Shown here in pieces: positions 49,166 through 61,224 of a stretch of 64,000 nt of DNA. The stretch is from Eretmocerus hayati. Lineage: Eukaryota > Arthropoda > Insecta > Hymenoptera > Aphelinidae. Location of the stretch: NCBI GenBank assembly GCA_029851415.1, contig CM056744.1:99109338-99173337 (forward strand). The letters run 5' to 3'. The notes under the pieces were generated by a model. It searched no databases and was not told the DNA's origin. It saw only the letters and a list, made by a program, of their open reading frames with translations. Within the stretch, counting starts at the first letter, position 1; each line of letters starts with the position of its first letter. The translations under genes were made by a program, and so were the position numbers.

Positions 49166-52100
49166 TACTAGTAGCTTCGAAGGGGCGAGAACCACGATTG
49201 ATCTACCCTTCACGATCGAATACATGTATGTACCTGAGTCGCGCCGATCGTAAAGCAAACCCGCGAGTAACGCGAAGCTTGTGGAAATCAGTTACTACAA
49301 AGATGCGATTTCTAGCGATTTTTAGTAGGTAAAATATCTATGTCTTATGCTACTGGGATAAGAAAGGGTTACTCTGGAGTACCCAAACTATCTCAATACC
49401 CACTTCTCTACTCTTCAGATATCATATGTTCAAGAATAAAAATCTGAATTTGCGCAACTGAAAGGTGCCTTGACTGTGCTTATATACACATAAGGACTCT
49501 CGTTTTCTGTTCAGAATACGAAGTGCGATGCTCTAGAGTGAATCACACGAATATTTTTTTATCTTTTAGGCAATAAAACACCTGAAAGAAATTATGTAAA
49601 CAGTGTGCAGCTATTCAAAAATTTTTTCAACTCCACAGCTAAAAATCGCCCAAGTTCAAAAAAATCAAGCACAGGTCCCAAATTGTTACATCGCATGAAT
49701 TGAACAGATTCACTCGAAATGAATTACTCTTCAGTGGTATCTCATGATACAATCCATTTGCACACAGTTTTATACGATATTTTGTAGCACAAGAATATAC
49801 AAATCGTGTCCAAAGATACGATTTACAGATCGGAGTGCCATAAGAGGATTTTGCGATTGACTGTCTGCTAAAGCGCCGAATGAAGATACATTCTATTTAC
49901 TTGACCCCCTCCCCCCTTTAGGTTAACTTCAACATGACACCACTCAGAATGTATTCATCCCATCAAAATGTAAGGGATAATATTATTATTTAGGCTGATG
50001 AAAATGCTCTGGATAAGGTTTCTGGGCAATCGAAACAATTTCACAAATACTATGCATTCTAACACCCATCTCCATGTTCTAAAAGGATGGGAGCAATAAA
50101 TGCAAATTATTTGGGTGCATGGGCTCGGTGCATGTACTCTCGCAAATTCGTATCAAATCACTTATCGTCTTATTATTAAGAATGAAGATAATAATTCGTT
50201 TCTGTTTGGTCAAAATTTGCAGCACACTTCAAAGATCTCGGAACGAACGTTAAAACAAGCCACAAAAAAATTGAACAGTATAAAAAGTGTGCCAATATTA
50301 TTTTAAAAAATGGCGGCAAGGGGGGTCTACAAACCTGAGTTTAAAATGAGTTTTACCATATGACATCGTATCACAGCGATATCGACACCTTCTTTGATAA
50401 AACTATTTTTCTCAATAGGTTTCTCATCCCACGTACCCGATAATACTTGAAAAGCTCATCGTGACGAAAGTCATTCAAACGAGTTCGTATTGTCGAATTA
50501 AGTCGCTACATCTTATCACATCAAAATAAGCTATCATCATCTTGATAACCGTATTTTACGCCTCAAGCATCACTCTTCTCACTGGACACCACTCACATAC
50601 CTCACATTTCTCATCAGAAGTAGCAGCAGGAGCAGCATCAGAAATAGAGATACCTTTCTCACGCCTGCAGTATAGGGTCAATTACATCTTTCGCATCGTT
50701 CTATTTTTTCAATTATCTCTTACAAAGAATAATTTTACACTCTTTGTAAGTAAGCCTGGGTTGAAAGTATTGCAGTACTTGTATTATCCTTGAAAAGGAC
50801 ACTTCCAAACGGAATATTTCCCTTCGAAGGATATTCTACTCGTCTTTTACTGAAGGAGGGTTGCATCCTTTTATTGCTATAGACCGCCGATCTCGGGAGA
50901 TTGGTGCACTTTACTTTATATACCGCTGATGTATCATTGAAGCAGTCTTACACTAATGAGGTATCTGAACGACCCTTTTTTCTCAGCATAGATATACCCT
51001 ATATAGAGTATTTCAATCTGTGTATAAATTCATTTCTGTGTACGCGTGTTTGTATGTAGTTGATTTTTTTTGTGCAAAGTTGACGGTAAACTCATACTTT
51101 TGCATCCTGTTTCTAAGAAGAAAAAAAAACTCGAAAAAAAAAATTGTAAATATATCAGGTGGGGCAAAAGTGAGAGGACACGTATTATAGGTAGCAAGGC
51201 CACGGACGGGCGTATATAATTCTGTAAGACGAAGCCGACACTTTTTGATTGCGGAATATCTTGAATGGTCAAGATACGCCTCTAGCTATATATAATATAC
51301 TGTCTACGTTAAAGTTAGTTATAAAAAAAATGTACAGATTGAGCTTTTGATGATTCAAAGAGGTAGATATATAAAAGGGCCGATGCGAAGCTACACGTAG
51401 GCGTGACCACCAGAAACGGATTTAAAAATATTTTATTGTTATTATTATTATGTGGTTGGTATGTGTATAGAGAATAAATTTTACCGTAAGAGCGCGGGTA
51501 ATTCAAATTTACGGTAACGTGAGGTAGATGAAGATTGAGGGGTTACAAGTTGTAAATGTAAGGTAGAATAAGATTGAGATGGATGGAAAATTACCGAGTC
51601 GGGCATATTTACTGTTCTTATTTGTTGTATATGTGCGTGAGATATGAGCGCAAAATAAGAAACAGAAACGAGACGCAAAGAGAGATGTCCGACAGGTGGA
51701 TTGACGCGCAAACTTTCTGATGCGCTTCCGTGATGTATGATTTTGAGAGCCTGTTTGTATGAGGTGCTTCGATTGATGGTCAGTTTGGATCATTTTATGG
51801 ATCAGGTCTCTATACCAAATGCTTTTGAGGAATGTGATGACCAAGTCATATCTTGATTCAACCAATGAAAAAAGCAAGAATCATGATCTGCAGAAAGCAT
51901 CAAATCAGACTTTTGTAGCCTCTGGGCATTTTTTTTTTTTTTTTTTTCTTAATGAGATGTCAACCACCCTAATCTACTGAAATCGTTATACTTATTCTTA
52001 GGTCGAATGATGGCAGTTTTCAAACCAATCAAGTGAAGGATCACTCGTTTGGATTGGAGGAAATTTCTTAGGCAAACAATTTTACACAGATTAATTTTCA

Positions 52101-52250
52101 AAAATTTTAGATTGAATCATTTGTTGATAGAGCAGAAGGGAGCAAAATAATTCACCCAGCGCATTCGTAATAATTCTTCAAAAGTTACAAGATCCCAAGT
52201 GAGATTTCTGAGGATCACAGACAAATTGAGTGGGTGAGTGGAACAAGGAC
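49166..52250. other. Intergenic, no supported gene
   Basis: It contains a run of 19 T at 51929-51947. Overlapping - strand frames at 51481-51877 are low-complexity and lack start support. 50540-51300 has promoter-like simple sequence only. Confidence 0.35.
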
Positions 52251-52817
52251 CTAAGTACACTTAGGTTAAGTCCTTCTTCCGGCCCGGCCTTTCGCTTTTT
52301 TGAACCTTTGAACCATGATCCATCATCCCATAAAAAATTTTTTCATTAACTTCGAAAGCCCCATAGATCGGAAAAGAGGCCTAACCACCACAAGGCCCTT
52401 TAATCTATAAAATCATGGGAATTGGGCCCTTTTTTCGGTGGTAAAAAGGTAGTTAGGCCCTTTTGTTGATTGAATTATGGGACTTAAGCCCTTGTTATCG
52501 GTGGTATGACGGGAGTTAGGCCCTTTTGTCGATTGAATGATCGGAATAATGAGTCAAGAGAACCTGAGGAAACTGAATCTCAACATGAACGTGAGTATAC
52601 ATATTAAGGGGTTTATCACAGAGAATGGTATCCAAAAAGCCTCAAGGCCGCGATGATTGTCTGAAAGAGCTTTTTTGACAATACTGAAAAAAAGGGCTCG
52701 AGTGCCAAGAGTATTGGTAAAAAAGGCCAAAGTGTAAGAGTATTGGTCAGAAGGGCCAAAGTGCAAGAGTATTGGTGAAAAGGGCCTAATTACTGAAATG
52801 GTTTCTAACAGGGCCTA
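52251..52817. repeat. GGCCC-rich repeat with two tandem arrays, split by a transposon
   Basis: Array 1 (about 52393-52546) has 2.4 units of about 62 bp, built on AGGCCCTTTTGTTGATTGAA and TCGGTGGTA. Array 2 (52694-52781) has three units of about 29 bp built on GGCCAAAGTGCAAGAGTATT. GGACCTAAGT occurs at the left edge (about 52250) and again at about 55718, so 55663-55765 appears to be the right remainder of the same repeat beyond the inserted element. Confidence 0.6.
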
Positions 52818-55660
52818 CACTACCGGTCAAAAGTTTGTGCACACCTAAAAATAAAAATTTCGATTTTGCTCACTCGACTGCTCGGATCTTCTTGGTCCAA
52901 ATTAACTCTACTTGGGCTCATTATGTAGCTTTTTTCATGCACTTTAAGACTTACTAGAACTCGACACGCGCGCAAGCGCGCTGATTCTTAAAGTTCACGT
53001 GCGTTGAAAACTGAAGTAATAAGTGGGACAAAACAACCCTCAAATTTACAGATCATTATGTTTCGTGATTATCATAATCGTGGTTTGCCACTCCAAGTAA
53101 AAGCTTTACTCCTAAAATTATAAACTGAAATATTGTTTCAACTTTTTTTAACAGAAGGAATTGCCAGCTGTTTTTCGTGGTATTGGTTGGTTTCTCTTGG
53201 ATTCCCTTTAGAATATAGAAATCTCTATGATTGATGTCTTCATGAAAATGGCACAGGCATCTTTTCTAAATTTACGCGTTTTTACGCCTTTTTTATCTTG
53301 GAGATATTTTTCCATCTGGGATAGTCTTCAAAATTTTAGCCGGATTTTAATAAGTAACTATCTCCGTAGATTGATATATAGAGCCAGATATTGAAAGCCT
53401 TGAAACAAATATTTAAAGAGCAAATTCATTACTCGATGACTCTTTTGAAATACAACTTTTCGCAATTTTTCAATATAGGTGCTCTGGTGCTTACAAGATT
53501 GCAAAATTGCAATAAATGGTATTCGCACATCATTCATTAGGTTCCCCGCTTCCGAGCGACTCTGTTAACATCCGCCTGCTGCTGGATCCGAAAATGAATC
53601 GCTCAAAAGCGAGCTACAAATTCATAAACTTGGTGTGAGATATACCATTCCTGTGTCTTCCTCAATCAAATTCTTCGCCCAGCAGTGAGTCGATTCCCAT
53701 AAGTTCCTTCTAAGAGAGGACGGGAGTTTTGGTGTTGGCACCTGAAAATGCACCGAGCAATTTTCACCATCCAAATTACGTGCTGTTACCAAATTTGATC
53801 GGTCAAAACTTCTTACTTTAATTTAAATAAATTTGAAATGAAGATATTTACTTTTTTTAAGGCTACGAGGATCCATTCTTGAGCACGACGAACAGTAAAA
53901 TGGTGTGAAATATCTATAACTTGCATGTCTGTTTGTAGTTGATGCGACAGTGCGTGAGTGGAGCGAGAGCGATCAAAGTGAATCAGCTCAGATGGTAAAA
54001 AGATACGATCGATACATGGTTTCAAATTTCTGACATAATTATTACTAATGATACAATTGATTTACTATTGAGAAAGAAGGGGAATGATGTGGAAGAGCAC
54101 TTGCTTCCTCCGCACTGATGTAAAAAAACTTTACGCCATGTAAATCTCTGCTTCATCACAAAACTACGTAACTTTTTCTCTCTCGAAGCTGCAATCATAC
54201 TCTTCTTCGCGAATGAAGTGCGAGAGAATTACACAATGAAGATCAACAGTTGACAAAATAGATATCATAAATTCTGGAAAACCGTCACGCGAAAGATAGA
54301 AAAAGATACCTTATTCGGGATTCAGGCATATAAATTTATCGGCATTCAACACGATGCTATACGCAATGTAACTCCTAGAGTATCGTGCTTAGAGTGAACT
54401 TCAATTAAAACTCACCTGTTTCATCATTCGTTATCAACGAATCGCTTACTTATGGCAATATTACATCAAAATTAAAAAAAAAACTCCAAAACCGTCTGTA
54501 TTCATAGTGTCGGCTCCAAGTTTGGTTGCATCTGTACTCTTGCTCACACTGATCCCAAATTTAAGGCACGCATTTATATCTATCTTAGAAGAACACAGCG
54601 CATTTTCAAAATCTGAGATATCCCCAATTTGATGCCTCACATTACACTTTTCGATTAATAAACTCTGCATTCCGCGGATTGAATATAAGAAGTAGGAAGC
54701 ACAACAAAACCTCACTTTTATCACAACAAAAACATCAAAATCAAAACATATCAAAAGATAGTTAGTTTGACACAACCCAGCTCATTTAGATGCTCATCCA
54801 CACACAAAGACGAGATATCGAAAATTTCGAGATACGCCAACTTCTCGGAAATCCTGCGGATTAATAAGAGGGATTCGGTATTTTTTCTGCGCAACTCAAT
54901 AGATTCTTGCAAAATCAATCTGAAGCCTTGTAGAATTTCACAAAAATCGGTTCATTACGCAAACCTCCGCAAGTCTGGTGGCAATCAATGGATTCAGATG
55001 ATTAGAAAATCATCTAAAAATAGAAATCAAGAGCTTCAAAATCCGTTTTTGAACGTTATTCTAGCTTGTTTCTGGTCTGAGATGTGACTGGTTTTGTGAG
55101 GGAAGATTTTCCTCGAAGTAGAGTCCCAAAAACCACGAAAGGTGAAGAAATCGAGCTCACGGTGGTATTCCTCTGAGTGATTCCAAGTTTTTCCGTGTTG
55201 TTGGTAAGAGAAACCAAGATCAGTGCTTAAACCTGTGAAAAAATGAGTCGATTCATAATTTCTCAATGACTGGTCCTTTTTTCGAGAAAAATCTTCCTCT
55301 ACAAAAAGAGTCATAGCTCGGACCAGAAACAAGCTAGAATAACTTTCATAAACGGATTTTGAAGTTCTTGATTTCCACTTTGAGATGCTTTTTGAATCAT
55401 CTAAATCCATCAATTTCCCTCAGACTTGCAGAGTTTTGCATATTGACCCGATTTTCATGGAATTTTACAAGGCTTCAGATTGATTTTGCAAGAATCTATT
55501 GGGCTGCGCAGAAAAAATGCCAAATAACTTTTAAAGTGCTTGGAAAAAGCTACAAAATGAGCCCAAGTAGAGTTGATTTGGACCATGGAGATCCGAGCAG
55601 TTGAGTGAGCAAAATCGAAAATTTTATTTTTTGGTGTGCACAAACTTTTGACCGGTACTG
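52818..55660. mobile_element. Palindromic Tc1/mariner-like element interrupted by about 1.9 kb
   Basis: The ends are CACTACCGGTCAAAAGTTTG and, in reverse complement, CAGTACCGGTCAAAAGTTTG, flanked by TA (52816-52817, 55661-55662). The right half is a hairpin (54873-55530, centre near 55200) with arms sharing ATAGATTCTTGCAAAATCAA. The first 138 bases mirror the last ones, but the match breaks at 52955 and resumes at 54873, so about 1.9 kb is extra. Without it the element would be about 926 bp, like the one at 13851-14746, with which it shares a GAGCTATGAC-containing interior. A 104-codon - strand frame (54461-54775) lies in the extra DNA; no domain is recognised. Confidence 0.82.
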
Positions 55661-55918
55661 TAAGTCAACGAAAAGATTCGTTCAAAAGAGCCTAACTTCT
55701 CTTTCGATATCGGGATGAAGGACCTAAGTGGTGGGGTATTGATGAACAGGGCCTAATTTTTTACGAACATTTTTTTAAACATTCTCGTGACCGCAATATT
55801 TATTTTTCCACCAACTCTGGCTATCTAATCATGTACTTTGGCCTTCAAACAAAGTATCCCATGCTTGTTAGGTGAATACTGAGTAATCACAGTCTCTTAC
55901 ACTCAATAGAACCATCAT

Positions 55919-56269
55919 TCATGTGCAAAATTGATGAACATGGATTGAGAAATTGAGTCGCAATCGGATATCTTGTATGACATACCCATAAATAGACTGG
56001 AGATATTTGGAGGCCATTGAATTTGATTTCGCATCGTTGTCCAAAAACTGACTCAGTATTGGAAAACGGGTCTTACTACATTTTTTCGAATGGCCGTATT
56101 CCTTCCAAAATCGCCAGCAACCTTCCAATTCTTGTGCGGTTATTTCGAGGATGTCATAATTTTTTAAATAAGCCAGGTTCGCGCATTCAATCATTCCACC
56201 TGCGTGATACAGGCACTTTTCATCATTTTTCTCGAAATGGCTTTGCTCTTGGGCCCTTGTTCCACCCAT
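55919..56269 (-). CDS. 116-residue open frame between two transposons
   Basis: The frame runs from ATG (GAGGAGATGGGT context) to TGA, and includes GGMIECANLAYLKNYDILEI and GCWRFWKEYGHSKKC. Composition and codons look more protein-like than most frames here. The + strand is also open across the same DNA, and a frame of about 115 codons is near the edge of chance expectation. It lies between the palindrome ending at 55660 and copy D, so a captured gene fragment is possible. No family is recognised. Confidence 0.3.
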   Translation of the reverse strand: MGGTRAQEQSHFEKNDEKCLYHAGGMIECANLAYLKNYDILEITAQELEGCWRFWKEYGHSKKCSKTRFPILSQFLDNDAKSNSMASKYLQSIYGYVIQDIRLRLNFSIHVHQFCT

Positions 56270-56467
56270 CTCCTCAATTATGCAAGGTTCAAAAATGGTC
56301 ACTATTTTTCCTCAGATCCAAAGCGTACTTGAACCATTTTGGTTTCTACATTTAACAAGGAACTCGAGCCTTTCTGTTTCTTGTACGCACATGAACAAAC
56401 CAAGGTGTGAATCTTAAGATGTGGGGCATGTGAGAAATTTTCAAGAAATTATTCATTTCAAGTAATA

Positions 56468-57231
56468 AGGTAAGTGTACCCAACTTGCTCCCACTAAGCC
56501 ATTTTCTCAATAACTTCGGCTAATCTCAAAGTATTTCAACATACTTTAACTCATTGTAAAGCTTGTCTGAGGACATTCAAAATGAGCTAAAGTACGTCTA
56601 ATTTGAATGAACTGGAGCTGAACTGAATTGATTTTGAGAAATGAATGTGATTGTTGAGAGCCTGCAGAAATGTGTACCCAACTTGCCCCCATAGCTACAA
56701 AATCGTTTCCATCTATTATCATCGCCGTGTAATCACATTTGGAGCTTCTTGTCGGACCAAACCAGTACTTCCGACCTATTTTGACGCGATGAACACGTTC
56801 TGTGTTAGAAAAATTCGTAACTACACGTCTTTCCAAGATAACCATATGGGGGCAGGTTGGACGCACTCCGATTCTTGTTCTACAATTTATCTCCGTGCTT
56901 TACACATTAGATAGCTCCAGATCGAAGTTTTGCAACTCTGAAAAGCGTAGATTCTGAAGATCTTGAAAAAGAAATCAAATGCGTCAAAGTACGTTAAGAA
57001 TGGTGGAACTAAAAAAATTTGCAACTGCTCTTACTGAACGCAACTCCCTTGGTAATTTCTTAGTTGCACCAACATAAAAAATGACAAAAATCACTTTAAA
57101 TTTTTTGAGAAACGCAGAACTGATTCGGATTAGATCTAAACCACTCATTTGCTCATGTTTTAACATAAAAAATGTGAAAAAAATTATCGGAGAGGTCTGC
57201 GCATATGGGGGCAAGTTGGGTACATTTACCT
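56468..57231. mobile_element. AGGTAAGTG-end transposon family, copy D
   Basis: The left end is AGGTAAGTGTACCCAACTTG and the right end in reverse complement is AGGTAAATGTACCCAACTTG. TA flanks both sides (56466-56467, 57232-57233). It is 764 bp, with an interior similar to copy B, and no transposase. Confidence 0.87.
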
Positions 57232-57233
57232 TA

Positions 57234-58799
57234 TGTCATTTGTAGGCCAAGCTGCGGTTTATTAAGAGTACTTTTTTTTCCAAAGTAAATTTAATTGTGA
57301 AGAAGACCTGATAGGTATTTTGATTTCATTATTATTCTGATACGATAGATATTTTGAAATTACAACAGAGATTTCATTGCTATATACCGAGTTGAGCTCG
57401 CAAACAAGAAACTCAAATGCAAGTATCAGTATAATAATGTACTCCTCGTAAACCGAAGTGCACCAGCTTACTCAGCTGAATAATTCAAATTTGATCAATT
57501 TCATTGGAAAAATTATTACTCCGTGTACAGCGTCAGTAGTCAGAATCTTCTTCCAGGTTTGCAAGGTCTCTTTCTTATCGTAAGCCATTGAAAACTGAAA
57601 TTTTTTTTTCTCTTCGTGTATATTCTGATGATCTTCCTGCATTGGTACCACATGAACCTGCTTATTTTAAGAGCCTTAATCCAAAAAAGGAAAACCTTGC
57701 GGAATAATAATACTAGCACGAAATCATCGCTTTGAAAATCAATTTGAGAACTTTTAACAAAAATATGCACTCAATATCCTGTAAAAAATTTGCAGGTTGA
57801 CGAATCACCATTTAATTGATGCAAAAATTACTATACATACAAAGAATTCAGATGCAAATTGTGTATCGTTCAATTAATCGGATGCAACACGGAATTAATG
57901 AAATTCTCGCGCTCGCTCATCAGTCATTCAGTGCGAGAACAGTAAATAAAATTGATTGTCTACGTGGATTTGTACCATTTTGCCACTGTATAGATACATA
58001 CTGATAACAATAGTATTATAGCAAACGAATCTTACTCACACAGGCACAATTTTATGGTAAAAAGATGCGGTTTGCGATATGTGCTTACTCATTTGATGTA
58101 CATACATGTACATACTCACCTTTGCGCTCATGAATTTTCCCGAAGAAAGGAAATGATGAGTATATTATTCTCGCGGTCGCGATGAGCTCGAGTACAAAAG
58201 CAAGGAAAAATTTTTGTCACACTTTGATTATTTTTCTGTATGCGCACAATGACTCTTCCTCATTTTCATTGCTTATCGAAAACGAAGATTTACGAGAATC
58301 GTATTAGATGGACTCTGCAAAAACCAAGAAGTGATGTCGATGAAAATGATAAACGAGAGGATGAATGTGTGAGTAAGTATTGATAGAAGCGCACGCCACT
58401 AAGCTACTTTTAATTAGAGTTATTAAAAGTTGGTGCTTCATTGGTTTTTTTTACTCTTCTCAATCTGTGCAAGATGAGCTATTCATTTGTATCGATCGAT
58501 AGATCAACGAGTGACGATATCGAGTATACTTGGAAAATTTTGCGGTTTTTTTCTGCTTGATCAAATTGAAAAATTGCGCGGTATTCCGCGGTGTATTTTG
58601 CGTGACGCGGCGCGTAATACTTGTGCGACATCCGCATTGATTTTACTGGAAAACTCCATGGACTAATCATTGTAAGCTTTAGCATCTATATGTGCATATA
58701 GATCGCACTTTTTGTTCTACAAATGAGATTCATTTGAAAGTACCCTATTTCAACTCTTGACATTTTGTGGACTAATTATACATATTATAGGTAACTCTC
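57234..58799. other. Intergenic, no supported gene
   Basis: AT-rich DNA with short open frames only. Confidence 0.4.
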
Positions 58800-59180
58800 A
58801 GGGTCGCTAAACACAAATTTGGTGCCAAAAATGTCAAATTCAAAAATGAGACTCCAACAGATCAAAGTTGACAATATTAACTTTCCGGCTGATTCATTGA
58901 AAACCTTCGGGAGTACTTTTTGGGGGGGAAAGTGCAATATTCCGAAAAATTGGGGTTCAAAGTCGTCTTTTTGGATCCGCCAGCTTGAAATTTGATTTTC
59001 TGAGGATGAATTGAGATGTTCCGACCTCAAAATCCCTGAGCGAGCATTTTAGGATAGAAGAGATGCAATGGGACTCGGTTCTCTCAACGCACCGATCTGA
59101 AAATCCGTCGTATTGAATTTGCCATATTGAATTTCGAGTTTTTAAAACGGGTGTTTCAGCCTTAAATTTGAGCATGTTCG
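58800..59180. repeat. Probable degenerate repeat
   Basis: The block is compositionally distinct and has internal near-repetition (GTATTGAATTTGCCATATTG and neighbouring GAAATTTGATTTTCTGAGG). Two overlapping - strand frames (58785-59030, 58957-59175) both encode repeated Asn/Ser/Trp-Ile-Gln-like phrases (SSWRIQKDD, SIWQIQYDG). I read this as an old repeat, not a gene. Confidence 0.3.
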
Positions 59181-60461
59181 CGATTTTTTTTCTACACAGA
59201 ATAATTTTCCTGCCCTATGCATGATTTCCATAAATTTTTGCAGCTTCCAATGGCTTTTCTATCATATTATCGAGGAGTTATTGAGAATCTAAGTCAAAAT
59301 GTTTTGGAAAAAAAATGATGTCAGCCTCAATTTGCGCTGTCGTACGTGTCGTAATGCGCAACGAGTCGAAAACTTTTCAAAAACATGTTAGTACAATCGG
59401 TTTTGTATGCAGTAGGGTTAGAAAATTTTGTACCAATTCTCAAAAATTCTTAAATTCTCATTATGTATCTGAGAAAATATAATGTTGTTAATTTGAATTG
59501 GTAATTATGAATGCATTTGGAGATTGACAACAGTAACATTTTAGTCGATGTGTACAGAATTTAATCGAAAGAACGCTAAGAAAAGTCAGAGATAGGAAAA
59601 TGAACTCAACTTACACGATGGAAAGACAAGTTTGAATTGCACAGATTAGAAAAAATTTCAAAAATAGCAGGATCAAAGATTTAAAGAATTTTTTAATCAA
59701 CCAAATTCATGCTCGTTTCATGCATGTTGTAATGAAAACATCTCTCCAGCTGCTGTTCAAAAGATATACATCTCACACGCTGTCCTGGTATCGTAATGAT
59801 TTCAACGAAAGATTGATTTTTGCCAATTGAATGCGGTGATCTTAGGTGATTAGACAAGCCATTTACTAAAGATTTTCCTAAAAACCAGTGGTACATATTG
59901 AACCTCTTCCAAACTCAACCAACTATCTTTTAACTTTTGAAATTTCACTGTACAGAACCTACCAAACTCATTGAAATCAGCTGTCTCCACTCAAACAAAC
60001 CGCCAAACTTTTGACCGTCTGCCTGATTTTGAACAGCACTAAATCCCACCTAGAATCCAAGGCATGTGCTCACATGTCACGTGCAATCCACCTTTTGACT
60101 GAGTATTTTGATTCATTTTTTCACCCATGATTTCGTCGGTCGGAGACTTCCGTGTGTCTGAAAAATGTATAGCCCTCCCAATGACCGACCGACGTCGCTA
60201 TGAGCTATATATGTAAATTCATTCAATATCCAAGCTAAATCCAGCCCAAATCATATCATATACTAAAACTAGATTTTATGCATAGAACCTGTTTTTCTCT
60301 GACTAATACAGGAGATATGAGTCCTCATATTCTTCTCATCTTTGATTGTGTATCTAATTTAGTATATCGTAGCGATGGCATAGACGCATTTGTTGAAACT
60401 GAGAGTAAAACCAGTAAGTATATAACATTGACGTAAGAGGTTGACGATCGACGAGGAAAAT
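59181..60461. other. Intergenic, no supported gene
   Basis: AT-rich DNA. The short frame at 59693-59896 (-) lacks support. Confidence 0.4.
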
Positions 60462-60730
60462 TTCTCTCTAATCCGTTGGAGTGAAATTTCACTCGAAGGG
60501 AGTGAAATTTTGACTCAAAGCATAATATACTATCATAGCAATATCTAGAGTGTTAAAAAGTTTGGTTCTCAATTATTTGACTCAATCCTAAGAGTGATTA
60601 TTGACTCACGTTTGAGTGAAATTTGACTCCAGCTTGGAGTGATGAATCATTCCAGTTTGGTGTGCACGAAACTGACTCATAGCTTTGAGTCAAATTTCAC
60701 TCCCTTGGAGACTCCAACGGGTTTAGAGAA
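60462..60730. mobile_element. MITE built from GAGTGAAATTTGACTC-like inverted motifs
   Basis: The left end TTCTCTCTAATCCGTTGGAG mirrors the right end, which in reverse complement reads TTCTCTAAACCCGTTGGAGT. Inside, short inverted motifs such as GAGTGAAATTTCACTC and TTGAGTCAAATTTCACTCC recur many times. A related third end, ACTCCAACAGTTTTAGAG, lies at 61391-61408. Confidence 0.65.
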
Positions 60731-60732
60731 TG

Positions 60733-60906
60733 GTAGTTCTAATTTATGGTGGGAGGAACGGCCGAATTGCGAGGCACTTCTTATCAATCAGAGTGACGGA
60801 AGCTCTGTCAAGAAATTTTGCTTCGATAAGGAATGCCTCGCAATTCGGCTGTTCCTCCCATCATAAATTGAAATATAGCGAGGGTATAATTTCCGTAGTT
60901 CTAATT
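60733..60906. mobile_element. Small fold-back insert with 12-bp direct repeats
   Basis: GTAGTTCTAATT occurs at 60733-60744 and 60895-60906. Between them the arms AATTTATGGTGGGAGGAACG and (reverse complement) AATTTATGATGGGAGGAACA continue through GCCGAATTGCGAGGCA, about 46 bases each, around a loop of about 36 bases. The left arm overlaps the direct repeat slightly, so the exact insert edges are uncertain. Confidence 0.6.
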
Positions 60907-60954
60907 GTTCATATTCTACGAAAAATGTATTTAAGGTGAATTTTAGCAGTTGTG

Positions 60955-61029
60955 TTCGACTCGATGAGGATTGTAACCCGCACCCTCTTGGTTGCCAGGC
61001 AAGTGTCTTAACCATTAGACCAAATGTGA
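60955..61029 (-). mobile_element. tRNA-derived SINE head or tRNA pseudogene
   Basis: On the - strand the A box TGGTCTAATGG and a damaged B box GGTTACAATCC lie at tRNA spacing. The D stem (GTCT/AGAC) pairs perfectly and four of five anticodon-stem pairs form around T-GGC. The T and acceptor stems fail, and the B box has lost its TTCGA. It is not a functional tRNA. Confidence 0.6.
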
Positions 61030-61224
61030 CTTTGTCAGTTAAATAGTTAAGAAAGCCTATGGACAGTTGTGAACGGTCGATACGAGTTTTTAAAAAGAAG
61101 TATTTCGGAGGGGAGCTCGGAATATAGCAGCATGATTCAACCCTTCAAAATTTGTCTACTTTCTTCATAAAAGTCCCGCAAATCATTCTGGGATTATACC
61201 CTAACCTATAAAAATCTATTTCAC

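Noticed and set aside
51481..51877. Overlapping - strand frames up to 122 codons as a gene
   Set aside because: Start uses weak context, product is Ser/Thr/Ile-rich without features, and length is within chance expectation.
54767..55413. 106- and 125-codon frames (+ and -) as a transposase
   Set aside because: They mirror each other across the arms of the palindrome and show no DDE-type catalytic motif.
39850..57231. AGGTAAGTG family as long terminal repeats of a retrotransposon
   Set aside because: The ends are inverted, not direct, and two copies are flanked by TA, which fits a DNA transposon.
60955..61029. Functional tRNA-Ala gene on the - strand
   Set aside because: D and most of the anticodon stem pair, but the T and acceptor stems fail and the B box is damaged.
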